Positions 1 through 8,028 of a stretch of DNA of 64,000 nucleotides are shown here, piece after piece. The notes under the pieces were generated by a model that did no database searches, was not told where the DNA came from, and was given only the letters and a program-made list of their open reading frames with translations. The stretch is from positions 186,001-250,000 of the forward strand of contig NZ_FNFN01000004.1 in assembly GCF_900101045.1 (NCBI RefSeq), written 5' to 3'. Origin of the DNA: Nocardioides sp. YR527. GTDB lineage: Bacteria; Actinomycetota; Actinomycetes; Propionibacteriales; Nocardioidaceae. The stretch's first letter is position 1; the number at the start of each line of letters is the position of its first letter. The translations under genes were made by a program, and so were the position numbers.

Positions 1-478
1 GCGAGGAGCCGTACGCCGGGGCGGTCCGGGTGTGGCCGGTCTGGCTGACCTCGCCGGCGGCCAGGAAGCGGTACCAGTAGTCGCGGCCGGGACGCAGGCC
101 CCAGACCTCGGGGTGGACGGAGTGGCCGAAGTTCGGGGTCGCGGTGACGGTTCCGGACTTCACGACCTTGCGGAAGCCGGGGTCCTCCGCGATCTGCCAG
201 CGGACCTTGACCGGCTCCTGCGGCATGCCGCCCAGACCGTCGGCGGCCAGCGGTTCGGGGGCGAGACGGGTCCAGAGGACGACGGAGTTGGGGAGCGGGT
301 CGCCGGAGGCGACGCCCATGGTGAACGGGTATCCGGAGAGCGACGTGGCGCCCTTGACGGAAACCGCGTCGGCGGGGATCGAGCCGGTGCCGAGCAGCAT
401 GGCTGCGGATGCGGCGAAGCCGGTCGTGGCTGTGCTGGAGAGGAGGGAGCGTCGGCTCAGCGAGTCGGGCAGGAGCAT
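1..478 (-). CDS. phoD: Alkaline phosphatase D (PhoD) family, N-terminal part
   Basis: Only the first ~159 codons are in the window; the gene runs off the left edge. Translated on the minus strand from 478 it begins MLLPDSLSRRSLLSSTATTG, a twin-arginine (Tat) signal, followed by the PhoD N-domain pattern GYPFTMGVASGDPLPNSVVL, then LWTRLAPEPL and later LRPGRDYWYRF. This Ig-like N-domain precedes the catalytic metallophosphatase domain in secreted PhoD phosphodiesterases/phosphatases, which release phosphate outside the cell. GGAGG lies about 7 nt upstream of the ATG. A 13-bp hairpin separates it from sepH upstream, so it is probably transcribed alone. The catalytic domain is not visible. Confidence 0.85.
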   Translation of the reverse strand, partial: MLLPDSLSRRSLLSSTATTGFAASAAMLLGTGSIPADAVSVKGATSLSGYPFTMGVASGDPLPNSVVLWTRLAPEPLAADGLGGMPQEPVKVRWQIAEDPGFRKVVKSGTVTATPNFGHSVHPEVWGLRPGRDYWYRFLAAGEVSQTGHTRTAPAYGSS

Positions 479-587
479 CGGGGGGCCTCCGAGAAGGGTG
501 GAAGTGCTTGCCACCACTCACTTCATCGGGGGCGCGTGAACTGCGCCTGACCCGCTACCGACTCTGTCGGGTCGGGTCGCCGACGTA

Positions 588-616
588 TCACGGACCGGCC
601 GATGGCCGGTCCGTGA
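588..616 (-). terminator. Hairpin between sepH and phoD
   Basis: Perfect 13-bp inverted repeat (588-600 and 604-616) with a 3-nt loop, just after the sepH stop codon at 637 in the direction of transcription. It has no T-tract, as is common for actinobacterial terminators. Confidence 0.65.
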
Positions 617-636
617 ACGGGTTCACACCAGTTGGT

Positions 637-1737
637 TCACTCCGACTTGCCGCCGCCGAACATGATCTCGTCCCAGCTCGGGACCGAGGCGCGCTTGCGG
701 CGCGCGGACGACTTCTTGGCCGGCTTCGGCTGAGCCTCGTCGGGCTGCTCGGGCTCGGCAGGTGCCTCGGCGGCCGCGGGCTCGACGACCGCTGGCTCGG
801 GCTCGGGCTCTGCCGGGACCGGTGCCTGCTTGCCGGTCGGGGACTCGTCGCCCAGGAACGCCTCGAGCGGGGTGTCGACATCGACGTGAGCCGTCGTGGC
901 AGCCTTGGCCTCCTTGACCGGCTTGGGAGCCGGGGGAGGAGTGACCGGAGCCGGCGCCTCGACGGGCGGGGCCGGCGCTGCCGGAGCCTGCGCAGCCGGG
1001 GTCGACGGGGTCGAGCTCTGTGCGCGACGACGCCGGGCGGCGAGCATGTCGTCGGTGATCGGCTCGGGCTCGGGCACCGGGGCCTCGAGCTTCTCGCCGG
1101 TCAGCCAGCGGGCGTCGTCGTTGTCGATCTCGACGAAGTTGCCGGGGGCGTCGTAGGTCAGCTCGGCGATGCCGGAGCGCTCGGGGGTCTCGTACTCGCC
1201 GGTGAGCTTCCAGCGCCCGTCGGGACGCCGGTAGGAGTCCCAGTTGACCGACTCGGGGTCGACGTACATCGTCTGGAAATGGGCGCTGACCGCCTCGCCC
1301 AGGGTGCGGGCGGTGCTGGCGGCCTCACCGGGCCGACGGCGCACGGAAGCCTGCTGGGCGCGCTGTGCCATGTGCTCGCGCTCGGCGAGGACGGGACCGG
1401 CGAAGGCCAAGATCTTCTCGACCGTGGTGCCGGCGACAGCGGCGACCTCCTCGGCACTCTCGCCCGAACGGATACGGGTCTGAATGTCACGGGGCCGCAG
1501 GCTGCTGCTCGGGGTCTTGTTCACGGTTTGCTCCGATCGGCGGGTCGACACAGCCTCGAGTGCTGCACGGAGACGGTCGTCGATGTCGGCGGTGTATTCA
1601 CGGTCCTCGTCATCGACGAGAAGCATGCGTAAACCATCGTCACTGACCGAGATGAGCCGCAGAAGGACGGGACCAGCCTCATCCGGTGCCTGCTCTTCGA
1701 GCTGGCCCGGAGTCAGGGGCAATCCTTCGGCTGACAT
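637..1737 (-). CDS. sepH: Cell division protein SepH (DUF3071)
   Basis: SepH is an actinobacterial FtsZ-binding protein that promotes Z-ring assembly. The 366-residue product has the family layout: an N-terminal DUF3071 domain (LLRLISVSDDGLRMLLVDD near residues 25-43, IDDRLRAALEA near 52-62), a helix-turn-helix segment LRPRDIQTRIRSGESAEEVA near 80-99 followed by GPVLAERE, then a long Pro/Ala/Glu-rich disordered tail ending in a basic patch (KKSSARRKR) and SWDEIMFG. The reading frame stays open far upstream; I start it at the ATG at 1737, since the residues before it are Arg/Ser/Pro-rich low-complexity typical of an antisense frame. AGAAGAGG sits directly before this ATG. It is divergent from the channel gene at 1862. 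Confidence 0.9.
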   Translation of the reverse strand: MSAEGLPLTPGQLEEQAPDEAGPVLLRLISVSDDGLRMLLVDDEDREYTADIDDRLRAALEAVSTRRSEQTVNKTPSSSLRPRDIQTRIRSGESAEEVAAVAGTTVEKILAFAGPVLAEREHMAQRAQQASVRRRPGEAASTARTLGEAVSAHFQTMYVDPESVNWDSYRRPDGRWKLTGEYETPERSGIAELTYDAPGNFVEIDNDDARWLTGEKLEAPVPEPEPITDDMLAARRRRAQSSTPSTPAAQAPAAPAPPVEAPAPVTPPPAPKPVKEAKAATTAHVDVDTPLEAFLGDESPTGKQAPVPAEPEPEPAVVEPAAAEAPAEPEQPDEAQPKPAKKSSARRKRASVPSWDEIMFGGGKSE

Positions 1738-1861
1738 CCTCTTCTCAATTCTAGATACGGTTGTGACGACCCTACGCCACAGACCTGCATCGTATTGGGT
1801 GGCCGTGCGGCGTGGCCGTGGCATTTGGGGTTTTCGGGACGAACGAGGCGACCATTTGGCC

Positions 1862-2491
1862 GTGGAACAGACGCTGACACTCCTCGTGCTCGACCTGGTC
1901 GGGTGCTTCGTCTTCGCGATCTCCGGCGGACTGATGGCGGTCCGCAAGGAGCTCGACATCTTCGGCGTGATCGTCCTCGCCTGCGTCACCGGTCTCGGCG
2001 GCGGCTTCCTGCGTGACATGGCCATCGGTGCGACGCCGGTCGCCGCGCTCTCCGACTGGCGCTATCTCGTGGTGCCGATGGCGGCCGGTCTGCTGGCCTT
2101 CTACTTCCATCCCGCGCTCGGCCGGCTCGGGCCGATGATCAACGTCTTCGACGCCCTCGGCCTCGGCCTGTTCGTCATCGCCGGGGCGGTCAAGGCCCTC
2201 GACTTCGGACTCTCCCCGCTGGCGGCCGCGGTCATGGGGCTGGCTACCGGCGTGGGCGGCGGCGTGATCCGCGACGTGCTCGCAGGCCAGGTGCCGATCA
2301 TCCTGCGCCGCAGCGTCTTCTACGCCATCCCCGCCTTCGCAGGTGCGGCGATCGTGGCGTTCGGTCTGTTCCTCACGCTGCCGCAGCCGCTGGTGATGGC
2401 TGCCGCCTTCGCCGTCTGTGCCGGCTGGCGACTGCTGGCGATGTGGCAGCACTGGGAGGCGCCGCTACCGCGGGGTTCCGCGTCGGTCTGA
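1862..2491 (+). CDS. TRIC-type (UPF0126) membrane protein
   Basis: Small polytopic membrane protein of 209 residues with about seven hydrophobic segments. It contains the two glycine-rich repeats that define the UPF0126/TRIC cation-channel family: AISGGLMAVRKELDIFGVIV with TGLGGGFLRD in the first half, and GVGGGVIRDVLAGQVPIIL in the second. Bacterial homologues form trimeric K+-permeable channels; the role here is not known. The start is taken as GTG 1862, where the hydrophobic domain begins; GAGG lies about 13 nt upstream, and a TTG two codons earlier is an alternative. The open frame upstream overlaps sepH and is not coding. Confidence 0.85.
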   Translation: MEQTLTLLVLDLVGCFVFAISGGLMAVRKELDIFGVIVLACVTGLGGGFLRDMAIGATPVAALSDWRYLVVPMAAGLLAFYFHPALGRLGPMINVFDALGLGLFVIAGAVKALDFGLSPLAAAVMGLATGVGGGVIRDVLAGQVPIILRRSVFYAIPAFAGAAIVAFGLFLTLPQPLVMAAAFAVCAGWRLLAMWQHWEAPLPRGSASV

Positions 2492-2494
2492 ACC

Positions 2495-3037
2495 TCAGTG
2501 GTCCGAGCAGCACCGGATCTGGTTGCGCACCTCGAACGGCACCAGACCGGTGGCGGAGCGCTGGACCAGGAGTACGCAGCGCCCTGCGCGCCACACCGGC
2601 CGCGCGAACCCGGTGAGATCGAGGGTGTCGCCCGGCTCGAGCTCGATCCCGGCCAGGCCCTCGACGTCGTCGACGACGCTGTCCGCCTCGACCGCCGCCA
2701 CCGTGGTCACGGTCTCGATCCTGGTGCGTCCCGGATAACGGGCCAGCCGCCCGGCCGTGCGGTCGGCGGCCTCCTCGATCGCGGGCGAGTCGTGGGAGAC
2801 GTACGCGTGGGAGAGCCGGTCGGCGAGGAGTGCGGTCAGCTCCTCGACCGCCGGGCCGCCGGGCCAGTCCAGCACGGCGACGAAGCGGGCGGTCGGCTCG
2901 CGGACGACGTGGGTGCTGATGACGTACGCATCCTCGGGCTGGCCCGCGCCGAGCACCTCGTCCAGTCGGTGGACGAGGTGCTCGGCGGCGGCGAGGTCCC
3001 GGGCGTCGGCATCGACGGCCAGGCGTGCGGTGGTCAT
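2495..3037 (-). CDS. Hypothetical protein, coupled to the PHP gene
   Basis: A 180-residue soluble protein rich in acidic residues, Ala and Val. I do not recognise its family. Its ATG at 3037 overlaps the stop of the upstream PHP-domain gene in an ATGA arrangement, so the two are almost certainly translated together. The C-terminus ends in a CC pair near RNQIRCCSDH, which could bind metal or form a disulfide. It ends 3 bp from the converging channel gene. No signal peptide or membrane segment is visible. Confidence 0.65.
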   Translation of the reverse strand: MTTARLAVDADARDLAAAEHLVHRLDEVLGAGQPEDAYVISTHVVREPTARFVAVLDWPGGPAVEELTALLADRLSHAYVSHDSPAIEEAADRTAGRLARYPGRTRIETVTTVAAVEADSVVDDVEGLAGIELEPGDTLDLTGFARPVWRAGRCVLLVQRSATGLVPFEVRNQIRCCSDH

Positions 3038-4755
3038 CGAGTCGGGACGACCCAGACCGGGTTGGTGTAGAACCACAGGTCGACCCACGGGTCGGCGTCG
3101 CCGACGACGTCGATGGCCGGACCGGCCGGGTCGATGCCCGCGCCGAGGTAGCCGGGCTGGGACCGGTTGGCGTCGGTGCCGCGGACACGCACGTAGAACG
3201 CCTCCTCGACGCGACCGAGGTCGTAGCGCAGCTGGAAGGTGCCGGTGCGGCCCGAGGTGTCGGTCTGCTCGATCACCTTCGTGTCGGGCGCCTTCCAGGT
3301 GTCGCGGTCGGAGACGTACGTCGGGTCGACCGCGCCCCGGATCACGTCGACCCGGTTGAGGCTCGGGAGGAACTGCGACCAGTTCGGGACGTCCTGGGCG
3401 GCGATGGTGACGACCAGCGAGATCCGGCTGCCCTTCTTCGCCTTCAGGGTGCCGCCGAGGCTCTCCGAGCCGCCGTCGGAGGAGACGACGCGTACGTCGA
3501 CCGACTTCACCAGGGCTCCGTGGTCCACCCAGACGCGACCGTTGCGCAGGCCCTTCATGACCGCGCCGTAGCTGCGCTCGGAGGCGCCGACGTGGGTGCG
3601 GCTGTAGTAGCCCGGCCAGAAGTCGCCGGCGGTGGTGTTGAGGGAGCCGGCGTAGACCGGGTCGCTGTAGCGGCCGTTGGCGTTGAAGTAGGCCGAGTCC
3701 GATCCGTCCGGGCGTCGCGAGGTGGTGCCCCAGTTGACGTGGGAGTCGGAGTTGGCGCTGATCGACCACGGCTTGCCCTCGGCGAGGAGCGAGTCCCACA
3801 GGCCGCCGACGGTCGAGGTGAACCAGTCGAAGCCGCCCCAGGAGCGGTAGGACTCGGCGGGATAGCCGGGGAAGGAGTTCGGACCGGCGGAGTTGCCGTA
3901 GTAGCCGCGGGCGCTGCCGGGTCCGTAGCCGGCGGGCAGCCCCGCCGCCTGGTGTCCGGGAGCGCCCTCCCAGCCGATCGCGATCCGCGGGTCGGCGTCG
4001 CGCCAGGCGCGTACCTCATGGGGGCTGTCGATGCCGTTGCGCGCGGGGTGGTTGGCCAGGAAGAGCGCGTCCGCGACGCGGCGCTTGTCGACCTGCTTGC
4101 CGAGCCACTGGATGCCGGCGACCGCGAGCGCCTCGTTCTCCGGGGAGTTCCCGCTGGCCCCCTTGACCGAGCCGTCGTAGTCGTTCTCGAACTGCTTGAG
4201 CACCGCGACCTCGTTGGCGCCGGGGGCGACGAAGACGGTGCCGTGCTCGGCGGCCGGGATGTTCCATTCCAGACCCTGGAAGATCAGGGTGTCGCGGAGG
4301 ACCTTGCGCGCGGCCACGATGTCGGGGTTGACCAGGTCCACGCCGAGCTTGGCGTGGGTCGCGCCGCCGTGGTCGGTGATGACCAGCCAGTCCAGGCCGT
4401 ACGCGGCGCCGTGCTGCGCCTGGTCGATGACCCGGTACATCGCGTCCGAGCTGTGCTGGGTGTGGATGTGGTGGTCGCCGGCGAGCCAGTGCCGGATCGT
4501 GGCCCGGTTGCCGCTCTTCGCGGTGGCCGTGGTGGCGGTCTCGGCCATCGCCGGGGTCACGCCGGTCATGCCGGCCATCCCGGCGGTCACGGCGCCGGCG
4601 ATGCCGGCGGCGCGGAGCAGGTTGCGCCGGGTGACCTCGGCGGGACGCAGGTCGCTGTCGGACGCGTCCGAGGAGGCGGCGAGGGTGATCTCGTCGACCT
4701 CATGGGAGTGAGTGTGGGGATGAGCGTGCGAGTGGGGGTGGTGCTCGTGTGACAC
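3034..4755 (-). CDS. Tat-exported PHP-domain metal-dependent hydrolase with His-rich N-terminus
   Basis: The 573-residue product starts at GTG 4755, with GGAGG 8-10 nt upstream; the longer frame to 4845 lacks such a site. The first ~20 residues are a His-rich stretch (HEHHPHSHAHPHTHSHE), an unusual prefix to the twin-arginine signal TRRNLLRAAGIAGAVTAG around residue 45. The mature part begins with a PHP signature: DHHIHTQHSSDA, then LDWLVITDHGG, and further on SANSDSHVNWG. PHP enzymes are di- or trinuclear metal phosphoesterases. The later half looks like beta-sandwich carbohydrate/wall-associated sequence. It is transcribed with the 180-residue downstream gene. An 18-bp palindrome lies 137 bp upstream, shared with the divergent DUF3159 gene. 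Substrate unknown. Confidence 0.8.
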   Translation of the reverse strand: MSHEHHPHSHAHPHTHSHEVDEITLAASSDASDSDLRPAEVTRRNLLRAAGIAGAVTAGMAGMTGVTPAMAETATTATAKSGNRATIRHWLAGDHHIHTQHSSDAMYRVIDQAQHGAAYGLDWLVITDHGGATHAKLGVDLVNPDIVAARKVLRDTLIFQGLEWNIPAAEHGTVFVAPGANEVAVLKQFENDYDGSVKGASGNSPENEALAVAGIQWLGKQVDKRRVADALFLANHPARNGIDSPHEVRAWRDADPRIAIGWEGAPGHQAAGLPAGYGPGSARGYYGNSAGPNSFPGYPAESYRSWGGFDWFTSTVGGLWDSLLAEGKPWSISANSDSHVNWGTTSRRPDGSDSAYFNANGRYSDPVYAGSLNTTAGDFWPGYYSRTHVGASERSYGAVMKGLRNGRVWVDHGALVKSVDVRVVSSDGGSESLGGTLKAKKGSRISLVVTIAAQDVPNWSQFLPSLNRVDVIRGAVDPTYVSDRDTWKAPDTKVIEQTDTSGRTGTFQLRYDLGRVEEAFYVRVRGTDANRSQPGYLGAGIDPAGPAIDVVGDADPWVDLWFYTNPVWVVPTR

Positions 4756-4891
4756 GTTGAAACCTCCGCGTGAGATAAGGCGTCTCCGCGTGCCCGAGCA
4801 GCGGCGCTCCGAGCCAATCGGCACCGGGTGGCCGGGGTACGTCACGAGGTCGCCCGACAGGTGAACGGAGGCGGGCTGACGTCGTAACCGA

Positions 4892-4909
4892 AGTAAGGCT
4901 AGCCTTACT
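4892..4909. promoter_or_regulatory. Perfect 18-bp palindrome, possible iron-box-like operator
   Basis: AGTAAGGCTAGCCTTACT is a perfect palindrome. It contains AGGCTAGCCT-like sequence related to, but not matching the 19-bp centre of, DtxR/IdeR iron boxes. It ends 3 nt before the GTG of the DUF3159 gene and lies upstream of the divergent PHP gene, so a bound protein could block both promoters. Confidence 0.5.
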
Positions 4910-4912
4910 CAC

Positions 4913-5578
4913 GTGACCACCACGGACCGCCGCAACGACGACGCCGAGACCCTCGCCGACCTCCTCGGAGGCGCGCGAGGTGCGATCGACGCCACCGTCC
5001 CGCCCGTCGCGTTCGTGGCCGGCTGGCTGGTCAGCGGAGAGCTGTGGGTCGCGACCGTGGTGGCGCTCGGGCTGGCCGCGATCGTCGCGCTCTGGCAGTG
5101 GCGCAAGGGCCGCAAGCCGCGCGCCGTGCTGCTGGGCGTGGCCGGGGTCGCGGTCGCGGCGATGATCGCGCTGCGTACGGGCCGGGCGGAGGACTTCTTC
5201 GTGGTCCAGCTCGCCGCCAACGCGGCCAGCGCCCTGGTCTGGGTCGTCAGCATCGCCTTCCGCCGGCCGCTGCTGGGGGTCGTGGTCGGCCTCATCCTGC
5301 GCCAGCGCGGCGCCTGGCGACGCGACCCGGCGCTGCTGCGCGGCTACTCGCTGGCGAGCTGGGTCTGGGTCTGCCAGTACGTCATCCGGGTGGCGATCTT
5401 CGGTCCGCTGTGGTGGTCCGGCGACGTGCTCGCACTGGCGATCGCGCGGGTCGCGCTCAGCTGGCCGCTGGTCGCGCTGTGCCTGCTGGTGAGCTGGGTC
5501 GTCCTGCGGCGCTCGCTGCCCGAGGATCATCCCGGGCTGCGGCATCCTCAGGTCAGCCCTCAGGTCAGCGCGGCCTGA
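4913..5578 (+). CDS. DUF3159 family membrane protein
   Basis: 221 residues with about six predicted membrane segments, including WLVSGELWVATVVALGLAAI, the central basic loop WQWRKGRKPRAVLLG and FRRPLLGVVVGLILRQRGAW. This arrangement, with the RxPLxGxxxGL segment after a basic loop, fits actinobacterial DUF3159, whose function is unknown. The GTG start follows the palindrome at 4892-4909 by 3 nt and leaves no room for a ribosome-binding site, so the mRNA may be leaderless. The 3' end overlaps the converging LysR gene by 19 bp. Confidence 0.75.
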   Translation: MTTTDRRNDDAETLADLLGGARGAIDATVPPVAFVAGWLVSGELWVATVVALGLAAIVALWQWRKGRKPRAVLLGVAGVAVAAMIALRTGRAEDFFVVQLAANAASALVWVVSIAFRRPLLGVVVGLILRQRGAWRRDPALLRGYSLASWVWVCQYVIRVAIFGPLWWSGDVLALAIARVALSWPLVALCLLVSWVVLRRSLPEDHPGLRHPQVSPQVSAA

Positions 5579-6429
5579 AGCAGGTCGTGGAGCCGGCGCG
5601 TGGCGCGCTGCTGGTCGCCATCCCGGATCACCAGCGCCAGCCCAGCGCGCACGTCGGCATCCACGATCGGCGTCGCGACCAGGTCGGTCCCGGCCGCCAT
5701 CGACTCGGCCAGCACGCAGACCCCCAGCCCACGGGCGGTGAGCCCGAGCAGGGTCTCCGGGTTGGATCCGGAGAGGTCGACCTTCGGTGCAACTCCCGCC
5801 CGGGCGCACGACTGCTCCAGAGCCGTCCGTACGCCGGTCCCCGGCGGGATGCACAGCACCGTCTCCTCCTGGAGGTCGGCGAGCCGCGGCCGGGTGCCGG
5901 TGAGCCGGTGATCGGCTGGCGCGATCACCGCGAGCCGCTCGTCGCTGACGGACTCGGTGGCCAGGCCGTCGAGGACCGGACCCGCGTGAGAGATCAGCGC
6001 CAGGTCGAGCTCGCCGGCCAGCGTACGTTGCTGGAGACGGTCGGAGGTGTCCTCGACCAGCTCGACGGTGACGCCGGGATGCTCCCGGTGGAAGGCTGCG
6101 ACGGCGTCGAGGAAGCCGGGGATGGTGCAGCCGGCGATCATCCCGAGGCGTACGTGACCGCGGATCAGGTCGCTGAGCTCGTCCGCGCTCTGGCGCACTC
6201 CCTCGATCGCTCGGAGCGCGTCGCGTGCACGGGGAAGAAGCGTCTCGCCGGCGTGCGTGAGCCGAACGCTGCGGGGACCCCGGACGAGCATGTCGTGGCC
6301 GAGCTCGCGCTCGAGCTTGGCCATCTGGGCGCTGATGCCCGACTGGCTGACGTGGAGCCGCTGCGCGGCGGCGGTGAACGAGCCGTGGTCGACGACGGCG
6401 ACGAAATAGCGGAGCTGTCCGATCTCCAT
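5560..6429 (-). CDS. LysR-family transcriptional regulator
   Basis: 289 residues. The N-terminal winged helix reads MEIGQLRYFVAVVDHGSFTA then RLHVSQSGISAQMAKLERE, the standard LysR DNA-binding domain (residues 1-65); the rest is the periplasmic-binding-like effector domain. I start at ATG 6429 because the family begins at the MEIxQLRYF motif. It is divergent from the NTF2-like gene at 6530, with a 100-bp spacer containing a candidate T-N11-A type site region, so that gene is the likely target. The inducer is unknown. Confidence 0.9.
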   Translation of the reverse strand: MEIGQLRYFVAVVDHGSFTAAAQRLHVSQSGISAQMAKLERELGHDMLVRGPRSVRLTHAGETLLPRARDALRAIEGVRQSADELSDLIRGHVRLGMIAGCTIPGFLDAVAAFHREHPGVTVELVEDTSDRLQQRTLAGELDLALISHAGPVLDGLATESVSDERLAVIAPADHRLTGTRPRLADLQEETVLCIPPGTGVRTALEQSCARAGVAPKVDLSGSNPETLLGLTARGLGVCVLAESMAAGTDLVATPIVDADVRAGLALVIRDGDQQRATRRLHDLLQAALT

Positions 6430-6529
6430 AATCTCTGATGCTAGCAACCAGCAGAACTATCTGTTTGAGTGTTCAGTCGATCGGAGTCAGGCTGGACGGT
6501 GAAAGCCCGACAGACCTGAGGAGATCCCG

Positions 6530-6883
6530 ATGACCGCAACCGCAGCCGAGCTCGCCGAGGCGTACTTCACTGCTTGGCAGGAGCGCGACTTCGCCCACCT
6601 GCGCACCCTGCTGGACGAGGATGTGAGCTTCGCCGGCCCGCTCGCCACGATCGAGGGCGCCGATGGCTGCGTCGCCGGCCTGGAGGGAATGGCGCAGGTG
6701 CTCGACAAGATCGAGGTGAAGGAGCGGCTCGCCGACGGGCCGAGCGTGATCACCTGGTTCGACCTGCACACCACCGTCGCCGAGCCCGCCCCGACCGCCA
6801 ACTGGATGCGCGTCGAGGACGGGTTGATCACCGAGATCCGGGTCGCCTTCGACCCGCGCGGCATCCTCGCCGCGCGCGGTTAG
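6530..6883 (+). CDS. SnoaL/NTF2-like protein
   Basis: A 117-residue single-domain protein. It opens with AELAEAYFTAWQERDFAHLR, followed by LLDEDVSFAGPLATIEGADG, the helix-strand start typical of the SnoaL/NTF2-like cone fold, and ends IRVAFDPRGILAARG. The family covers small isomerases, cyclases and ligand-binding proteins; nothing here fixes the substrate. It lies opposite the LysR gene, suggesting that it is the regulated gene. Its stop overlaps the stop of the converging hydrolase by 4 bp. Confidence 0.8.
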   Translation: MTATAAELAEAYFTAWQERDFAHLRTLLDEDVSFAGPLATIEGADGCVAGLEGMAQVLDKIEVKERLADGPSVITWFDLHTTVAEPAPTANWMRVEDGLITEIRVAFDPRGILAARG

Positions 6884-7677
6884 TCCTGGCGGGCCTGCTG
6901 AGCCCCTGCCGTCTCGCGGATGACCCCGGCCACCAGGTCGGGGTCATCGTTCATCGGTACGTGGCCGCAGCCCGCCAGCCACCGGTGGGTCGCGTGCGGT
7001 AGCCGCCGCTCGGCCACGATGGCCTGGTAGGGGAGGAGGGTGAGGTCGCGGGAGGCCCAGGCGACGGTGGTAGGTACGTCGCGCCGCGTCGCCCCCGGGT
7101 AGCGGTAGGCGCTGGTGAAGAACGTCTTGATCCCCTCCCGCGAGGCGACCATGTTGGCCGTGTCGGCGGCTGCCGTCGCCGGGTCGATCCGGTCCGGGTG
7201 GGCGAAGAAGCAGCCCATCGCGACCGTACGCGCCACCTTCGACCGCAGCACCGTCCCCGCCACCGGCGCCAGCGGCCGCGCGACCGCCTGGATCCCGGCG
7301 AACAGACCCCGGACGTAGAGGTAGTCGAGATCGTTCACCCAGAAGCCGGCGGGGGAGAGGGCCGTCACCGACCGCGCGTGCCCCGCGTCGGCCATCTCCA
7401 GCGCGAGCAGCCCGCCGAGGCTGTTGCCCACGACGTGCGGCCGCTCGATCCCGAGCTCCTCTCGGAGCGCGTTCAGCTCGTGGGTCACCGCCTCCCGCAC
7501 CGTACGCCCCGCCAGCTCGAACGCCGGCGACTCACCATGCCCCGGCAGATCGACCGTGATCACCTCGAACTCCCCGGCCAGCCGCTCCACCACCGGTGCC
7601 CACGCCTGCCTGCGGTGTGCGATGCCGTGGATCAGGAGCAGTGGCTCCCCGCTGCCGGTCCGTTCGTACGCGAGCAT
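6880..7677 (-). CDS. Alpha/beta hydrolase
   Basis: 265 residues with the full alpha/beta-hydrolase layout: oxyanion-hole strand LLLIHGIAHRRQAW near residue 14, VDLPGHGESP, nucleophile elbow VVGNSLGGLLALEM with Ser in GNSLGG, and the catalytic His in GCGHVPMNDDP near the C-terminus. The ATG at 7677 is preceded by AAGGAGCGAGG; a start 20 codons upstream lacks this. Substrate not evident. It is transcribed away from the tRNA gene. Confidence 0.85.
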   Translation of the reverse strand: MLAYERTGSGEPLLLIHGIAHRRQAWAPVVERLAGEFEVITVDLPGHGESPAFELAGRTVREAVTHELNALREELGIERPHVVGNSLGGLLALEMADAGHARSVTALSPAGFWVNDLDYLYVRGLFAGIQAVARPLAPVAGTVLRSKVARTVAMGCFFAHPDRIDPATAAADTANMVASREGIKTFFTSAYRYPGATRRDVPTTVAWASRDLTLLPYQAIVAERRLPHATHRWLAGCGHVPMNDDPDLVAGVIRETAGAQQARQD

Positions 7678-7787
7678 CCTCGCTCCTTCGGTCGCATCCG
7701 GGTGTCGCCCGGTGGCCGCGAGCCTACGTCCCGGCATGTCCCGAATGTGGGTCCGGCAAGCGCATGCGCTAATGTTTCACCCGCAAC

Positions 7788-7862
7788 GCGTGATTGGCGC
7801 AGTGGTAGCGCACTTCGTTCACACCGAAGGGGTCACTGGTTCGAACCCAGTATCACGCACCA
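7788..7862 (+). tRNA. tRNA-Val (anticodon CAC)
   Basis: Folds into a full cloverleaf. Acceptor stem GCGTGAT pairs with ATCACGC; the D arm is GCGC/GCGC; the anticodon stem CTTCG/CGAAG encloses loop TTCACAC, giving CAC; the T arm is ACTGG/CCAGT with TTCGAAC. The genomic sequence already encodes CCA at 7860-7862. A strong hairpin follows. Confidence 0.95.
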
Positions 7863-7869
7863 CCTCAGA

Positions 7870-7907
7870 TATCGCCTCTGACCTGGAATAACAGGTCAGA
7901 GGCGATA
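7870..7907 (+). terminator. Terminator hairpin after tRNA-Val
   Basis: Perfect 15-bp inverted repeat (7870-7884 with 7893-7907) around an 8-nt loop, starting 8 nt after the tRNA CCA end and followed by GTTGTCT. Consistent with a transcription terminator. Confidence 0.8.
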
Positions 7908-8028
7908 GTTGTCTAGTTCCTCCTGCGCCAACCACGTGTCCGCTGGGCCAGGCTTCCGACTGCTCTCCTGGGCGCCTTCGCCCTGTCTGGCTGGCTACAC
8001 TCGGGCGACGGTTCTCGGGAGGACGGGC

